Positions 50,379 to 59,025 of a stretch of 64,000 bases of DNA are shown here, in pieces. The stretch is from an uncultured Christensenellaceae bacterium (lineage in GTDB: Bacteria > Bacillota > Clostridia > Christensenellales > Borkfalkiaceae). Below the pieces are notes generated by a model. The model saw nothing but the letters and a program-made list of their open reading frames with translations. It did not search any database and had not been told where the DNA came from. Where the stretch lies: the NCBI GenBank assembly GCA_910586655.1, contig CAJUIR010000003.1, positions 62,001 through 126,000 on the forward strand, read 5' to 3'. Position 1 is the first letter of the stretch. Every line of letters begins with the position of its first letter. Both the position numbers and the translations under genes were made by a program.

Positions 50379-52148
50379 ATGAAAAGATTATTAAAAGCGT
50401 TATTGTTACTGTTCTCGGTATGCCTGATCGGCGTGGCGTTCGTCGGCTGCGGCGGAAACAATGACGCAGATACGGGAAACGGCGATACGGAACCGACCCC
50501 CCCTGTAAAAGAGTACCGCGTACAGTACACGGCGGGGGAAGGCGGTTCGATATACGGAATTCTCGATCAGACCGTCGAAGAAGGAAAGGACGCGTATGCG
50601 GTGAAGGCGATTCCCGATCACGGATACGATTTCATCGAATGGTCGGACGGATATGCGGAGGAAAAGAGACGGGATCTGGCGGTGACGGGCGACATTTCGC
50701 TGACTGCGAAGTTTGCGCTGATGACAAGAACGTATCAACTGAACTACATGTTCAACAAGATAGACAAACCGCAAAGCGAAGTGACGCTGACATACAGTGA
50801 ATTGGAAAATACGGCAATGCCCATTCCCGCAACGGACGATTGCGCCTTCGGGGGCTGGTACAGCGGCGAAGTGCAAATCACCGACGCGCAGGGACGGTTT
50901 CTTTCGGAGGAAGACGTTTTCACTCTGGAAGACCGCGAACTCTATGCGAAATGGACGCCGTACGACCCTTATACCTATAAAATTCTGTTGGTGTACGTGA
51001 CGGAGATCCATGCAACGCTGGAACACAAAAACGTTCCCGATACGGTGACGGTCGATCACGTCATGTCCGATTTGGAACGGCAGGCATGCGCAGCGGTGAC
51101 CGTGCAGACGAAGCGCTATCTCGACGATATGATGGACGGCTTCGTCACGTTCGAGATCGACGAATATTACACGACGGTGCCTGTTCTGACGGAAAATTTC
51201 CAAACATCTCCTGGGGACAATACCCTGTTGCCAAACAGGATTCCGGAAGTAAGCGAACTGCTTGACGAGTACGACAGCGTGGTTTCGCTGTTCAATTTAG
51301 AAGATACGCGCAGTACGGTACGGATGTGTGCCGGTATGGCGAATCCAAAGTATGCTCAAGTTTATTTAGATTCTTTTTTTTATTTGTTTAATAACTATAC
51401 GTACACGGACGATCTCGATTTCGACTATATTGCCTGGGAGAGAGGGTGCAATACGATCATACACGAGTTGGCGCACACGATCGAGTGGCGGGTAAGTCTT
51501 TATGCAGACGTGAACGACGGGATGGAGTTTCATGACGTATGTTTTGCATTGAAAGATAAATACAATATCGATGCGTATAGTATCCCGAACTATCGGTATT
51601 ACTATACCAATCAAGCCGTAATAGACGGCAAGCGGGTGGGCATTCCGCACGATTTTTGGGCGGGAAATATTATCGCCGTTCATTATCGGGCAACGGAAGG
51701 CGGATATGTAAGTATGCGGGACCGCGAAGTGGTTTACGGTCAAAATTTACCGTCGACATATGCACAGCCGTATTGGCAAGGGACTCATGTTGAAGGTGAG
51801 TTTTTAGGATGGTCGGACGGAGTGACAACGCGCCTTCGCCAGGATATGAATATCACGGAAGAGTTTACCGTAACCGCAATCTTTCAGCCGCGCACGTGGG
51901 AGATCCGTTACGAAGCAACCGAGGGGGGCAGGATTATCGGAGAGACGGTGCAGACCAGAACATTTCAGAAAAGTTTTTCCCGGGTTGAAGCGGTTGCGGA
52001 CGAAGGGTACGTTTTCGTTAAATGGTCAGACAGGATCTTAGCGCACGGACGAACAGATCATACCTGCGGTTTCTTAACAGGGGGGAATGAATTGTTCGGA
52101 GATAAATTTACTGCTACGGTCACGGCGATCTTTGAAAAAATAGAATGA
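50379..52148 (+). CDS. InlB-repeat lipoprotein with a zinc metallopeptidase core, copy 2
   Basis: Identical in all 589 residues to the copy at 46856-48625: signal peptide with Cys24, two N-terminal InlB-type repeats, HELAH zinc motif at 362-366 and two C-terminal repeats. Upstream bases match from 50260, so the leader and ribosome-binding site are also the same. This copy is followed by the large leucine-rich-repeat surface protein. Perfect identity argues for a very recent duplication or ongoing gene conversion. Confidence 0.85.
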   Translation: MKRLLKALLLLFSVCLIGVAFVGCGGNNDADTGNGDTEPTPPVKEYRVQYTAGEGGSIYGILDQTVEEGKDAYAVKAIPDHGYDFIEWSDGYAEEKRRDLAVTGDISLTAKFALMTRTYQLNYMFNKIDKPQSEVTLTYSELENTAMPIPATDDCAFGGWYSGEVQITDAQGRFLSEEDVFTLEDRELYAKWTPYDPYTYKILLVYVTEIHATLEHKNVPDTVTVDHVMSDLERQACAAVTVQTKRYLDDMMDGFVTFEIDEYYTTVPVLTENFQTSPGDNTLLPNRIPEVSELLDEYDSVVSLFNLEDTRSTVRMCAGMANPKYAQVYLDSFFYLFNNYTYTDDLDFDYIAWERGCNTIIHELAHTIEWRVSLYADVNDGMEFHDVCFALKDKYNIDAYSIPNYRYYYTNQAVIDGKRVGIPHDFWAGNIIAVHYRATEGGYVSMRDREVVYGQNLPSTYAQPYWQGTHVEGEFLGWSDGVTTRLRQDMNITEEFTVTAIFQPRTWEIRYEATEGGRIIGETVQTRTFQKSFSRVEAVADEGYVFVKWSDRILAHGRTDHTCGFLTGGNELFGDKFTATVTAIFEKIE

Positions 52149-52151
52149 ACG

Positions 52152-52185
52152 AAAAGGAGTTTGAAAGAGTTCAAACTCCTTTTTT
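52152..52185 (+). terminator. Intrinsic terminator after lipoprotein copy 2
   Basis: Same hairpin as at 48629-48662, shifted by 3523 bases. Confidence 0.85.
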
Positions 52186-52225
52186 CATTGAAAATATTTT
52201 TTCGTTTTATTGCGTTTTTATAAAC

Positions 52226-52254
52226 TTGTCAGTTACTTTTACAGTATATACAGT
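52226..52254 (+). promoter_or_regulatory. Possible promoter of the leucine-rich-repeat gene
   Basis: TTGTCA at 52226-52231, 17-base spacer, TACAGT at 52249-52254. The -10 box is weak. Confidence 0.45.
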
Positions 52255-52280
52255 ATCAAACCTACAAAGGAGAAAAAACA

Positions 52281-55259
52281 ATGAAACGATCCAAACCCAA
52301 AATCACGTTGCTTTGCTTGCTGCTGCTTGCCGTATTGCTTGCCGGCGTAATGTTATTGATGCCGCGGTCCGCGCCCCGAACGGCAAGCGCGGCGGGCGTG
52401 GAACCCTATGAAAATCTGAACTTCACGCAAGTGACCGACGGCGAGGGAAACAAGTCTTATTCCGTGGGGATCAAAGCGGCGTTCCGTCCCACTGCCGAAA
52501 TCGTCATCATTCCGGAAACCTATCAGGATCTTCCCGTCACGGCAATTTCAAATAACGGCTTTATGTCCTGCAAGAAACTGGAACGGGTGCTGCTTCCCCA
52601 AAGCATCAGACAAATCGGGAACAATGCGTTTATGAGTTGCCCGCTGTTAAAAAGAATCAGCATTCCGAACGTAGAAACCATCGGGGCGAATGCGTTCGCC
52701 AACAGTACGGGCTTGAAAGATCTGTTTATTCCCAAATCGGTCACTTACGTGGGCGCCTATGCGCTTAGGAACTACGCGAATACCGTTTACATTCAGAAAA
52801 ACGAGGAGGATATTTCCCGTCAGTGGGATTCCTCCTGGAGCACCTACTGCGTAGGAAAAATCGTCATCGACGAATCTCAGGATTACTGTATTTCGTATCG
52901 GGAAATTCTCAATTCCGAAAATGAGGTGATCGGCTACGAGGTGGAACCCTATCAGGAGATTTACAGTTACGCCGACGTCGTCATTTATAACGCCTACCGG
53001 AAAGACGACGCTTCTCCCTACCTGCCCGTTTACAATATCTGTTCGCAGGCGTTTGCCTACTCGTGCCTCAATTCGTTTACGTTAAAAGACGTGCGCGAAC
53101 AAGACGAAACGGCAGGCGTGTTCGGGCATAAGGTCAATCTCAGAAGCGAAGTATTTTACTTATGCGACGTCCTCGGCGAAGTCCGCTTTGAAACGGGGAT
53201 CACCATGAATCACCCTGCCGATCTGAATACCGAGAACGAACTGATGGAAGATATTTACGACGGGCACCCGATCAAGGGCGACGAACAGGGAAGATCGGTG
53301 AATATTTTCGCCGAATGCAGTCTTGCTTCGGTGACCTTGCCGAATGATTTAGAGGTCATTACGCAAGGCATGTTTTACGAGGCAACGGCGTTGAGCGAGA
53401 TCAGAATTTTCGGGGACAACGAAGGCGTCAACGTTCTTCCGCGCGTAAGCACGGTGTGCGCGTATGCGTTCAGTTCCTGTTCCAGTTTGTCTGCGTTCAC
53501 CGTTCCCGACTCCGTTGTCAGCGTCGAAGCATACGCCTTTGAAAACTGGGGCATCAATCCCAACTTGCCTCAGGAGATCAACGTCAGTTTTTACGAAATC
53601 GATTTTCCCGAAGGATGGGACGCGGCATGGGCGGGCGATCCCGTCAGCGAAGATCTGAAAATCAACTATAAACCCAAAACAAAAATTGCAATCGACTTGC
53701 AGGACGAAACGGGTAAAATCGTATTCATCGAAGTCATTCCCGACAGGTGGATGCCGGACGATCTGGACATGCCGCAAAAAACGGGCTATGTGTTTCAGGG
53801 TATTTTTTCGGCACCGGAAGGGCAGGGCAACCGTTACTATTCCGAGGCATTGGTCTGCGAACGTCAATGGGCGCAAGGCGAACCCGAAACGCTGTTCGTC
53901 TATTGGAAGGCGCATCAAACGGTAGTCACGCTCGATAACGGTCTTTACGGAACAAAAGAAATCGTGGCGACGTACGGGTCTAAATTAGAAAAATTAGATA
54001 CCGATTTAAAGGGATACGATTTTTACAAGTATTATTATATAGAGGAAAACGGGGATCAAGCGATTTATTACGATCAAACTGGGGCAGTCAAAACGTGGGA
54101 CCGTTTGGAAGAGACCATCACGTTGCTGACTGACATGAAATTAAAACCGTACACCATTACTTATGAATATGACAGGAGCGGAATCGTGCCGAATCCCGAT
54201 AATCCCACAGAGTTTACTCTCGAGGACGTATGGACGGAAGAGATTCCTTTAAAAGTAATCAGGTTAGATACGACCATGGTGAAGTGGGACATCGAATACA
54301 TTTCCAAAAACAATCTTTGTAATTTAACGGTGCACGGCACTTGGGGTCCTTTAATGTATTTTATTACATATAATAATTGCACGAACGTTCACTGCAATCC
54401 CGGTGAATTACAGTACGATCATTCGCTGGATCTGAAATCTCCGGTTTTAACGGAAAAATATTTTGCAGGTTGGTATTTAGACGGGAAAAGGGTGACGCGT
54501 CTTGAAAACCTGAAAAAAGACATCACGTTAGAGGCGAGGTGGGAACAGCCGAGTTTTGTTTTCTGGCATGCGCTCACAACGACGTTGACGGTTGATCAGG
54601 AGTACGCGAGTATTCAAATTAACAAATGTGTAAATACCTATCACTATAAAATTATTGCCACCTGTAACGTGAGGCATTTGTATATTTCGTCTATGTATAG
54701 GATCAATCTGTCGCTGTGTATCGAAATCCAAAGTACGTTTGCCGATTTTAATCTGATTATCGACAATCTGAATATTAAGGCGCCTCAGTATCATAACGCC
54801 GTCACCGTAAAATCGAACGCGAATCTGCATCTGTATCTGTATCATTCAACCATTACGGGCGGCGACGGGATCGAAGTGAACGGCGTTAAATATCCAAGCG
54901 GCGCTTCGGCGATCTATTGCAATACGCTGTACATTCATACAGGCGCAAGGCTTTACGGCGGAAACGGAATTGCGGGAGCGAAAGCGCAAGGCGGCGTTGC
55001 GGTAAGAGTCGCGGGGAAATATCATATCCATATCGACGACTGCGTGAAGGATTCGGTCACCATGATGGGCGGAAACGGCAGTCTGCTGTCGGGCGGCAGT
55101 TCGCAGGTGGTGGGGGCGTACGGTACGCCTGTCGTCGGCGGCGGCGGGTTATCCCTCGGCGTTTACGACATTCAAACGAATCCGAATTTCATTCCTTACA
55201 TTGAAATCGTAAACGGAAGCGGAATCAAACCGACGCAAACGCCGATCACGGGATATTAA
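52281..55259 (+). CDS. Secreted leucine-rich-repeat (BspA-type) surface protein
   Basis: Large exported protein of 992 residues. The first 40 residues form a signal peptide with a long hydrophobic core. BspA-type LRR_5 repeats run from about 75 to 190 and again near 340-420, with the pattern FxxCxxLxxVxLPxSVxxIGxxAF. A Listeria-Bacteroides-type repeat (KYFAGWYLDGKRVTRLENL) lies near residue 730. The last 230 residues are rich in beta-strand, Asn and Gly (about 765-992) and look like a beta-helix. No LPxTG or transmembrane anchor closes the chain. AAAGGAG precedes the ATG. Binding to host or matrix molecules is inferred from the family. Confidence 0.8.
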   Translation: MKRSKPKITLLCLLLLAVLLAGVMLLMPRSAPRTASAAGVEPYENLNFTQVTDGEGNKSYSVGIKAAFRPTAEIVIIPETYQDLPVTAISNNGFMSCKKLERVLLPQSIRQIGNNAFMSCPLLKRISIPNVETIGANAFANSTGLKDLFIPKSVTYVGAYALRNYANTVYIQKNEEDISRQWDSSWSTYCVGKIVIDESQDYCISYREILNSENEVIGYEVEPYQEIYSYADVVIYNAYRKDDASPYLPVYNICSQAFAYSCLNSFTLKDVREQDETAGVFGHKVNLRSEVFYLCDVLGEVRFETGITMNHPADLNTENELMEDIYDGHPIKGDEQGRSVNIFAECSLASVTLPNDLEVITQGMFYEATALSEIRIFGDNEGVNVLPRVSTVCAYAFSSCSSLSAFTVPDSVVSVEAYAFENWGINPNLPQEINVSFYEIDFPEGWDAAWAGDPVSEDLKINYKPKTKIAIDLQDETGKIVFIEVIPDRWMPDDLDMPQKTGYVFQGIFSAPEGQGNRYYSEALVCERQWAQGEPETLFVYWKAHQTVVTLDNGLYGTKEIVATYGSKLEKLDTDLKGYDFYKYYYIEENGDQAIYYDQTGAVKTWDRLEETITLLTDMKLKPYTITYEYDRSGIVPNPDNPTEFTLEDVWTEEIPLKVIRLDTTMVKWDIEYISKNNLCNLTVHGTWGPLMYFITYNNCTNVHCNPGELQYDHSLDLKSPVLTEKYFAGWYLDGKRVTRLENLKKDITLEARWEQPSFVFWHALTTTLTVDQEYASIQINKCVNTYHYKIIATCNVRHLYISSMYRINLSLCIEIQSTFADFNLIIDNLNIKAPQYHNAVTVKSNANLHLYLYHSTITGGDGIEVNGVKYPSGASAIYCNTLYIHTGARLYGGNGIAGAKAQGGVAVRVAGKYHIHIDDCVKDSVTMMGGNGSLLSGGSSQVVGAYGTPVVGGGGLSLGVYDIQTNPNFIPYIEIVNGSGIKPTQTPITGY

Positions 55260-55288
55260 CTTTTCGGGAATACAAGCAAAAAACAAGG

Positions 55289-55317
55289 AAAAGCCTGTCT
55301 TAGAAGACGGGCTTTTC
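55289..55317 (+). terminator. Intrinsic terminator after the leucine-rich-repeat gene
   Basis: AAAAGCCTGTCT and AGACGGGCTTTT form a stem with one G-T pair, followed by pyrimidine-rich sequence. Confidence 0.8.
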
Positions 55318-55325
55318 TCTTTTCC

Positions 55326-55354
55326 TTGACGAACGGGGGCAAAACGGATATAAT
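55326..55354 (+). promoter_or_regulatory. tcdA promoter, almost leaderless
   Basis: TTGACG at 55326-55331, 17-base spacer, TATAAT at 55349-55354. The tcdA ATG lies ten bases after the -10 box, leaving a leader of about three or four bases. Confidence 0.85.
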
Positions 55355-55364
55355 AAAACCATCC

Positions 55365-56069
55365 ATGGAACATCAGTTTTCAAGAACGGAATTTTTGCTC
55401 GGCGGGCAGGCGATGGAAAAACTGTACCGTGCGCGCGTGGCGGTATTCGGCTTGGGCGGCGTGGGCGGTTACACCGTAGAGGCGCTTGCGCGGTCGGGCG
55501 TGGGCGCGCTCGATCTGATCGACGGCGACAGAGTTTCACTGACCAATCTGAACCGTCAGATCCTTGCAACGCATCAAACGCTGGGAATGATGAAAACGGA
55601 AGCGGCGAAAAGGCGCGTTGCCGAAATCAATCCCGATTGCGACGTTCATACTTACGGTTTTTATTATATGCCCGATACGGCGGACGCGTTGGATTTTACC
55701 CGATACGATTACGTCGTAGACGCAATCGACACTGTAACGGGAAAACTCTGCATCATCGAACGCGCGGTCGAATGCGGCGTTCCCGTAATCAGTTGTATGG
55801 GCGCGGGAAATAAACTGGATCCGACGCGGTTCGAGGTTGCCGATATTTTTAAGACGTCGGTCTGTCCGCTTGCCAAAGTGATGCGGCGCGAGTTGAAACG
55901 GCGGGGGATCGGGCGGCTGAAAGCGGTTTATTCCAAAGAGGAACCCAAACCGCCCTATGACGGACAGGCTCAATGCGGGAAGCGCGTCCCGGGAAGCACG
56001 GCGTTTGTGCCTGCGGCGGCGGGGCTGATCCTTGCAGGAGAAGTGATCAAAGATTTAACGGGAATATAA
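55365..56069 (+). CDS. tcdA: tRNA threonylcarbamoyladenosine dehydratase TcdA
   Basis: E1/ThiF-like enzyme that cyclises t6A37 to ct6A in tRNA with ATP, downstream of the TsaE/TsaB pathway also in this window. Starting at MEHQFSRTEFLLG, the nucleotide-binding loop GLGGVGG lies at residues 29-35; NLNRQILAT and the MGAGNKLDP segment fit the family. The length is 234 residues. A TTG start 39 bases upstream would lie in the -35 box, so it was rejected. There is no ribosome-binding site. The next gene starts five bases later. Confidence 0.93.
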   Translation: MEHQFSRTEFLLGGQAMEKLYRARVAVFGLGGVGGYTVEALARSGVGALDLIDGDRVSLTNLNRQILATHQTLGMMKTEAAKRRVAEINPDCDVHTYGFYYMPDTADALDFTRYDYVVDAIDTVTGKLCIIERAVECGVPVISCMGAGNKLDPTRFEVADIFKTSVCPLAKVMRRELKRRGIGRLKAVYSKEEPKPPYDGQAQCGKRVPGSTAFVPAAAGLILAGEVIKDLTGI

Positions 56070-56073
56070 CAAA

Positions 56074-56913
56074 GTGGAAAGAGAAACGGGCGAACTGCAA
56101 ATTCGGGCAGAGGAAAGTCTGCGTAAAAAATTTCATAAAAAACTGTTTTCGGCGTTTGCCAAAGCAATCGTCGCTTACGATATGATCCGCGAGGGCGATT
56201 GCATCGCGGTTTGTATTTCGGGCGGGAAAGATTCGGTGCTTATGGCAAAACTCTTTCAGGAATTGCAGCGGCACCGTAAGTTTGCGTTCGATTTGAAGTT
56301 TTTGGTGATGGATCCCGGGTACAGCGGAAAAAACCGCAAACTCATCGAAGAAAACACGCGCCTGCTCGGGATTCCCGTTACCGTTTACGAAACGGATATT
56401 TTCGAGAACGTGACGCATATCGAAAAATCGCCCTGCTATATCTGCGCGCGGATGCGGCGCGGGCATTTGTACTCCAAAGCAAAAGAAATGGGTTGCAACA
56501 AAATCGCGCTCGGGCATCATTACGACGACGTGATCGAAACCATTCTGATGGGAATGCTCTACGGCGCGCAAATGCAGACGATGATGCCAAAACTCAGAAG
56601 TACGAATTTCGAGGGCATGGAACTCATCCGACCTATGTATTTTATCAGGGAAGCGGATATTATCGCCTGGCGCGATTACAACGAGTTAAAATTTTTACAG
56701 TGCGCCTGCAAGTTTACCGAATCTAACGCGTACGCCGATCCCGATTCCGACTCCAAACGGCAAAAGGTGAAAGCGCTCATCCGTAAACTGAAATCGGACG
56801 ATCCCGAAATCGAACAGAATATTTTCAAGAGCGTCGAAAACGTGAGTTTGTCCACGGTCGTCGCTTATAAAGACAAACAGGGCAACCGCCACCACTTTTT
56901 AGACGAGTATTAA
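56074..56913 (+). CDS. TtcA-like tRNA 2-thiolation ATPase
   Basis: PP-loop N-type ATP pyrophosphatase of the TtcA/TtuA group that thiolates tRNA bases through an iron-sulfur cluster. The GTG start at 56074 gives 279 residues. The PP-loop SGGKDS lies at 49-54. The cluster cysteines appear as CYIC and a later CAC pair (KFLQCACKF). Which base is modified (C32 or another) cannot be told. It is tightly behind tcdA, so two tRNA-modification genes share one message. Confidence 0.88.
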   Translation: MERETGELQIRAEESLRKKFHKKLFSAFAKAIVAYDMIREGDCIAVCISGGKDSVLMAKLFQELQRHRKFAFDLKFLVMDPGYSGKNRKLIEENTRLLGIPVTVYETDIFENVTHIEKSPCYICARMRRGHLYSKAKEMGCNKIALGHHYDDVIETILMGMLYGAQMQTMMPKLRSTNFEGMELIRPMYFIREADIIAWRDYNELKFLQCACKFTESNAYADPDSDSKRQKVKALIRKLKSDDPEIEQNIFKSVENVSLSTVVAYKDKQGNRHHFLDEY

Positions 56914-57095
56914 ACCCAACGTCCTCATTTTCAATTACTACTTTTTTTGTGATTACTGTCATTGTCGTTACCATCCTTTGCATAATGTCGCCACCGTTTA
57001 ATAAAAAAATGGAGCAGAAGTTGCTTTCGCTATCTTCTATCCCATTATAAAACTATACGATATAAAAATTTTTTTCAAAAATGCCGTTTAAATCG

Positions 57096-57124
57096 TTGAC
57101 AGGGATTTGCGGAAATGGTATATT
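57096..57124 (+). promoter_or_regulatory. S10 operon promoter
   Basis: TTGACA at 57096-57101, 17-base spacer, TATATT at 57119-57124, giving a predicted transcript start near 57131. Confidence 0.85.
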
Positions 57125-57130
57125 TATTAG

Positions 57131-57388
57131 GCTTGCGCTAAGAGCAGGCATTTTATGCTGTGCAATCGACGTATTGGGTTGAGGCGGGAAGTTACTGAAA
57201 AATCGAGGCGAGAAAGCCCCTCGGCAGATAATTTCCGCTGACAAATGTAGAGGCGCGACCTCTGCGACTAACCGAGGCTTTTGCGAGAAAACACCGCAAA
57301 ACGACGCGTGTTTTTTTGATAGATCTGCCTCGATACGCACGGTTGAGTTGACGCAAAGCAAACAGTTAGTATAAGAAGGAGAACAAAC
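57131..57388 (+). ncRNA. Long structured 5' leader of the S10 ribosomal protein operon
   Basis: About 258 untranslated bases with many paired segments: GCTTGC/GCAGGC near 57134, AGAGG/CCTCT near 57250-57262, and CGAGGC (57273-57278) with GCCTCG (57327-57332) enclosing TTTTGCG/CGCAAAA (57279-57285, 57295-57301). An alternative stem AAAACAC (57288-57294) with GTGTTTT (57308-57314) runs into a T tract and would exclude the first. This fits an attenuating leader. The ligand, perhaps a ribosomal protein such as L4, is inference. Confidence 0.5.
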
Positions 57389-57688
57389 ATGGCAGCACAA
57401 AAAATCAGAATCAAACTTTCGGCTTACGAACACGAACTTGTCGACGAAGCGGCAAAGAGAATCGTAGAGACGATGCAGAAGGGCGGAGCGAAGATTTCGG
57501 GTCCCATTCCGCTTCCCACGGAGCGCGAGATCGTAACCATTCTCCGCAGCCCCCACAAGTATAAAGACAGCCGCGAGCAATTCGAACTTCGCACTTATAA
57601 GAGAATTATCGATATCTATTCTCCCAACGCGAAACTGCTCGACAGCATCCACCTCCCCGCGGGCGTGGACATCAAAGTAAAACTGTAA
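57389..57688 (+). CDS. rpsJ: 30S ribosomal protein S10 (NusE)
   Basis: Small-subunit head protein that also joins the NusB antitermination complex. The 99 residues match S10, with QKIRIKLSAYEHELVD at the start and the loop around SPHKYKDSREQFE. AAGGAG precedes the ATG. It is the first gene of the S10-spc operon, which continues in the conserved bacterial order to the end of the window. Confidence 0.98.
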   Translation: MAAQKIRIKLSAYEHELVDEAAKRIVETMQKGGAKISGPIPLPTEREIVTILRSPHKYKDSREQFELRTYKRIIDIYSPNAKLLDSIHLPAGVDIKVKL

Positions 57689-57751
57689 TCCGAGAATACT
57701 TTATTAAAGGTATTGTGGATATATAAAAAAGGAAAAGGAGTGAACTTTACA

Positions 57752-58390
57752 ATGAGTAGTAAAGCAATCATCGGCCGCAAAGTGGGCATGACCCAACTGT
57801 TTGCGGAAGACGGGAAAGTGATCCCCGTAACGGTTGTGGAAGCAGGTCCCTGCCCCGTAGTGCAGGTCAAAACGGTAGAATCGGACGGTTACGTTGCGTT
57901 GAAACTCGGGTTTCTTCCCGAAAAAGAACACAACCTCAACAAGCCCGAACTCGGTCAGTTCAAAAAAGCGGGCGTTGCGCCCTGCAAGGTTTTGAAAGAA
58001 GTCCGTATCGACAGCGTAGAAGGTTACAACGTCGGAGACGCGGTGAAAGCGGACGTCTTCGCCGCGGGCGATAAAGTAGACGCAAGCGGCGTTACGAAAG
58101 GTCACGGTTACACGGGCGTCATCAAGAGATGGAACCAGCACCGTCTGAAAGAAACCCACGGCGTCGGCCCCGTTCACAGAGAGCCCGGTTCCATGGGCGC
58201 GAACAGCACGCCTTCCCGCGTGTTCAAGCACAAACACCTCGCAGGTCAGTACGGCGTCGAAAACGTAACCATTCAGAATCTGGAAGTCGTTCGCGTCGAC
58301 GCAGAGAGAAACGCGATCCTCGTGAAGGGCGCGATCCCGGGACCTAAGGGCAGCGTCGTCATGCTGAAAACGAGCGTGAAGAGCAAATAA
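57752..58390 (+). CDS. rplC: 50S ribosomal protein L3
   Basis: Early assembly protein near the peptidyl-transferase centre. Beginning MSSKAIIGRKVGMTQLF, the 212 residues include the family segment GHGYTGVIKRWNQHRLKETHG whose loop reaches towards the catalytic centre. An in-frame ATG 39 bases upstream was rejected because AAAGGAG sits 12 bases before 57752. Confidence 0.98.
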   Translation: MSSKAIIGRKVGMTQLFAEDGKVIPVTVVEAGPCPVVQVKTVESDGYVALKLGFLPEKEHNLNKPELGQFKKAGVAPCKVLKEVRIDSVEGYNVGDAVKADVFAAGDKVDASGVTKGHGYTGVIKRWNQHRLKETHGVGPVHREPGSMGANSTPSRVFKHKHLAGQYGVENVTIQNLEVVRVDAERNAILVKGAIPGPKGSVVMLKTSVKSK

Positions 58391-58401
58391 GGAGAAAGAC
58401 C

Positions 58402-59025
58402 ATGGCAAAGGTGAAAGTTTATAATATGAAAGGCGAAGAGGTTGGCAACATCAACCTTTCCGATAAAGTGTTCGGTGCGGAATACAACGAACCGCTCATT
58501 CATCAGGCAGTCGTAACCTATCTTTGCAATCAAAGACAGGGCACGAAATCGACCCTTACCCGTACGGAAGTACGCGGCGGCGGCGCAAAACCTTGGCGTC
58601 AGAAGGGTACGGGCAGAGCGCGTCAGGGCTCCATCCGTGCTCCCCAGTGGATCAAGGGCGGCGTAGTGTTCGCGCCCAAGCCCCGCGACTTCTCCAAAAA
58701 GATGAACGCGAGCGCAAAGAGAGGCGCATTGCTCTCCGCGCTTTCCAAAAAAGTAGCCGACGGCGAACTGCTTATCGTAGACGAAGTGAAAGTGACCGCG
58801 CCCAAGACCAAAGAGATGGAATCGTTCCGCAAAGCATTGAAACTTGACAAACGTACCGTCGTAGTGATGGACGAGCCCGATCAGAACGTGATCCTCGCGG
58901 CGCGCAATCTCGAAACGCTTTCCACGATTTCCGTAGCGGAAATCAACACTTACGAAATCGTAGCGAACTCCGTAGTTGTGCTGACGAAGGGCTCGGTGAA
59001 AAAGTTAGAGGAGGTATACGCGTAA
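58402..59025 (+). CDS. rplD: 50S ribosomal protein L4
   Basis: Lines the exit tunnel and, in enterobacteria, represses its own S10 operon by binding the leader. The 207 residues show the basic tunnel loop (RQGTKSTLTRTEVRGGGAKP and following). GGAG precedes the ATG. Whether it also binds the leader at 57131-57388 is untested. Confidence 0.97.
   Translation: MAKVKVYNMKGEEVGNINLSDKVFGAEYNEPLIHQAVVTYLCNQRQGTKSTLTRTEVRGGGAKPWRQKGTGRARQGSIRAPQWIKGGVVFAPKPRDFSKKMNASAKRGALLSALSKKVADGELLIVDEVKVTAPKTKEMESFRKALKLDKRTVVVMDEPDQNVILAARNLETLSTISVAEINTYEIVANSVVVLTKGSVKKLEEVYA

Larger units (their letters stand above)
50260..52189 (+). repeat. 1.93-kb direct repeat, copy 2
   Basis: Near-identical to 46737-48666. 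The left junction is AAACAAACGTGAGC, the right junction lies just after the terminator, where the sequences part (CATTT versus CATTG). Confidence 0.95.
56914..57388. other. Gene-free stretch before the S10 operon
   Basis: The first 180 bases are AT-rich and show nothing I recognise. From 57096 a promoter and a structured leader begin, described separately. The minus-strand open frame that crosses it also runs through rpsJ and was rejected. Confidence 0.6.

Noticed and set aside
46737..52189. Composite transposon with the repeats as insertion sequences
   Set aside because: The repeats encode a lipoprotein, not a transposase, and no target-site duplication is evident.
52145..52411. Plus-strand frame of 88 codons between lipoprotein copy 2 and the leucine-rich-repeat gene
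   Set aside because: It runs through the terminator and promoter and then overlaps the signal peptide of the next gene in another frame.
55326..55364. Upstream TTG start for tcdA
   Set aside because: The TTG is the -35 box of a consensus promoter, so it cannot be in the message.
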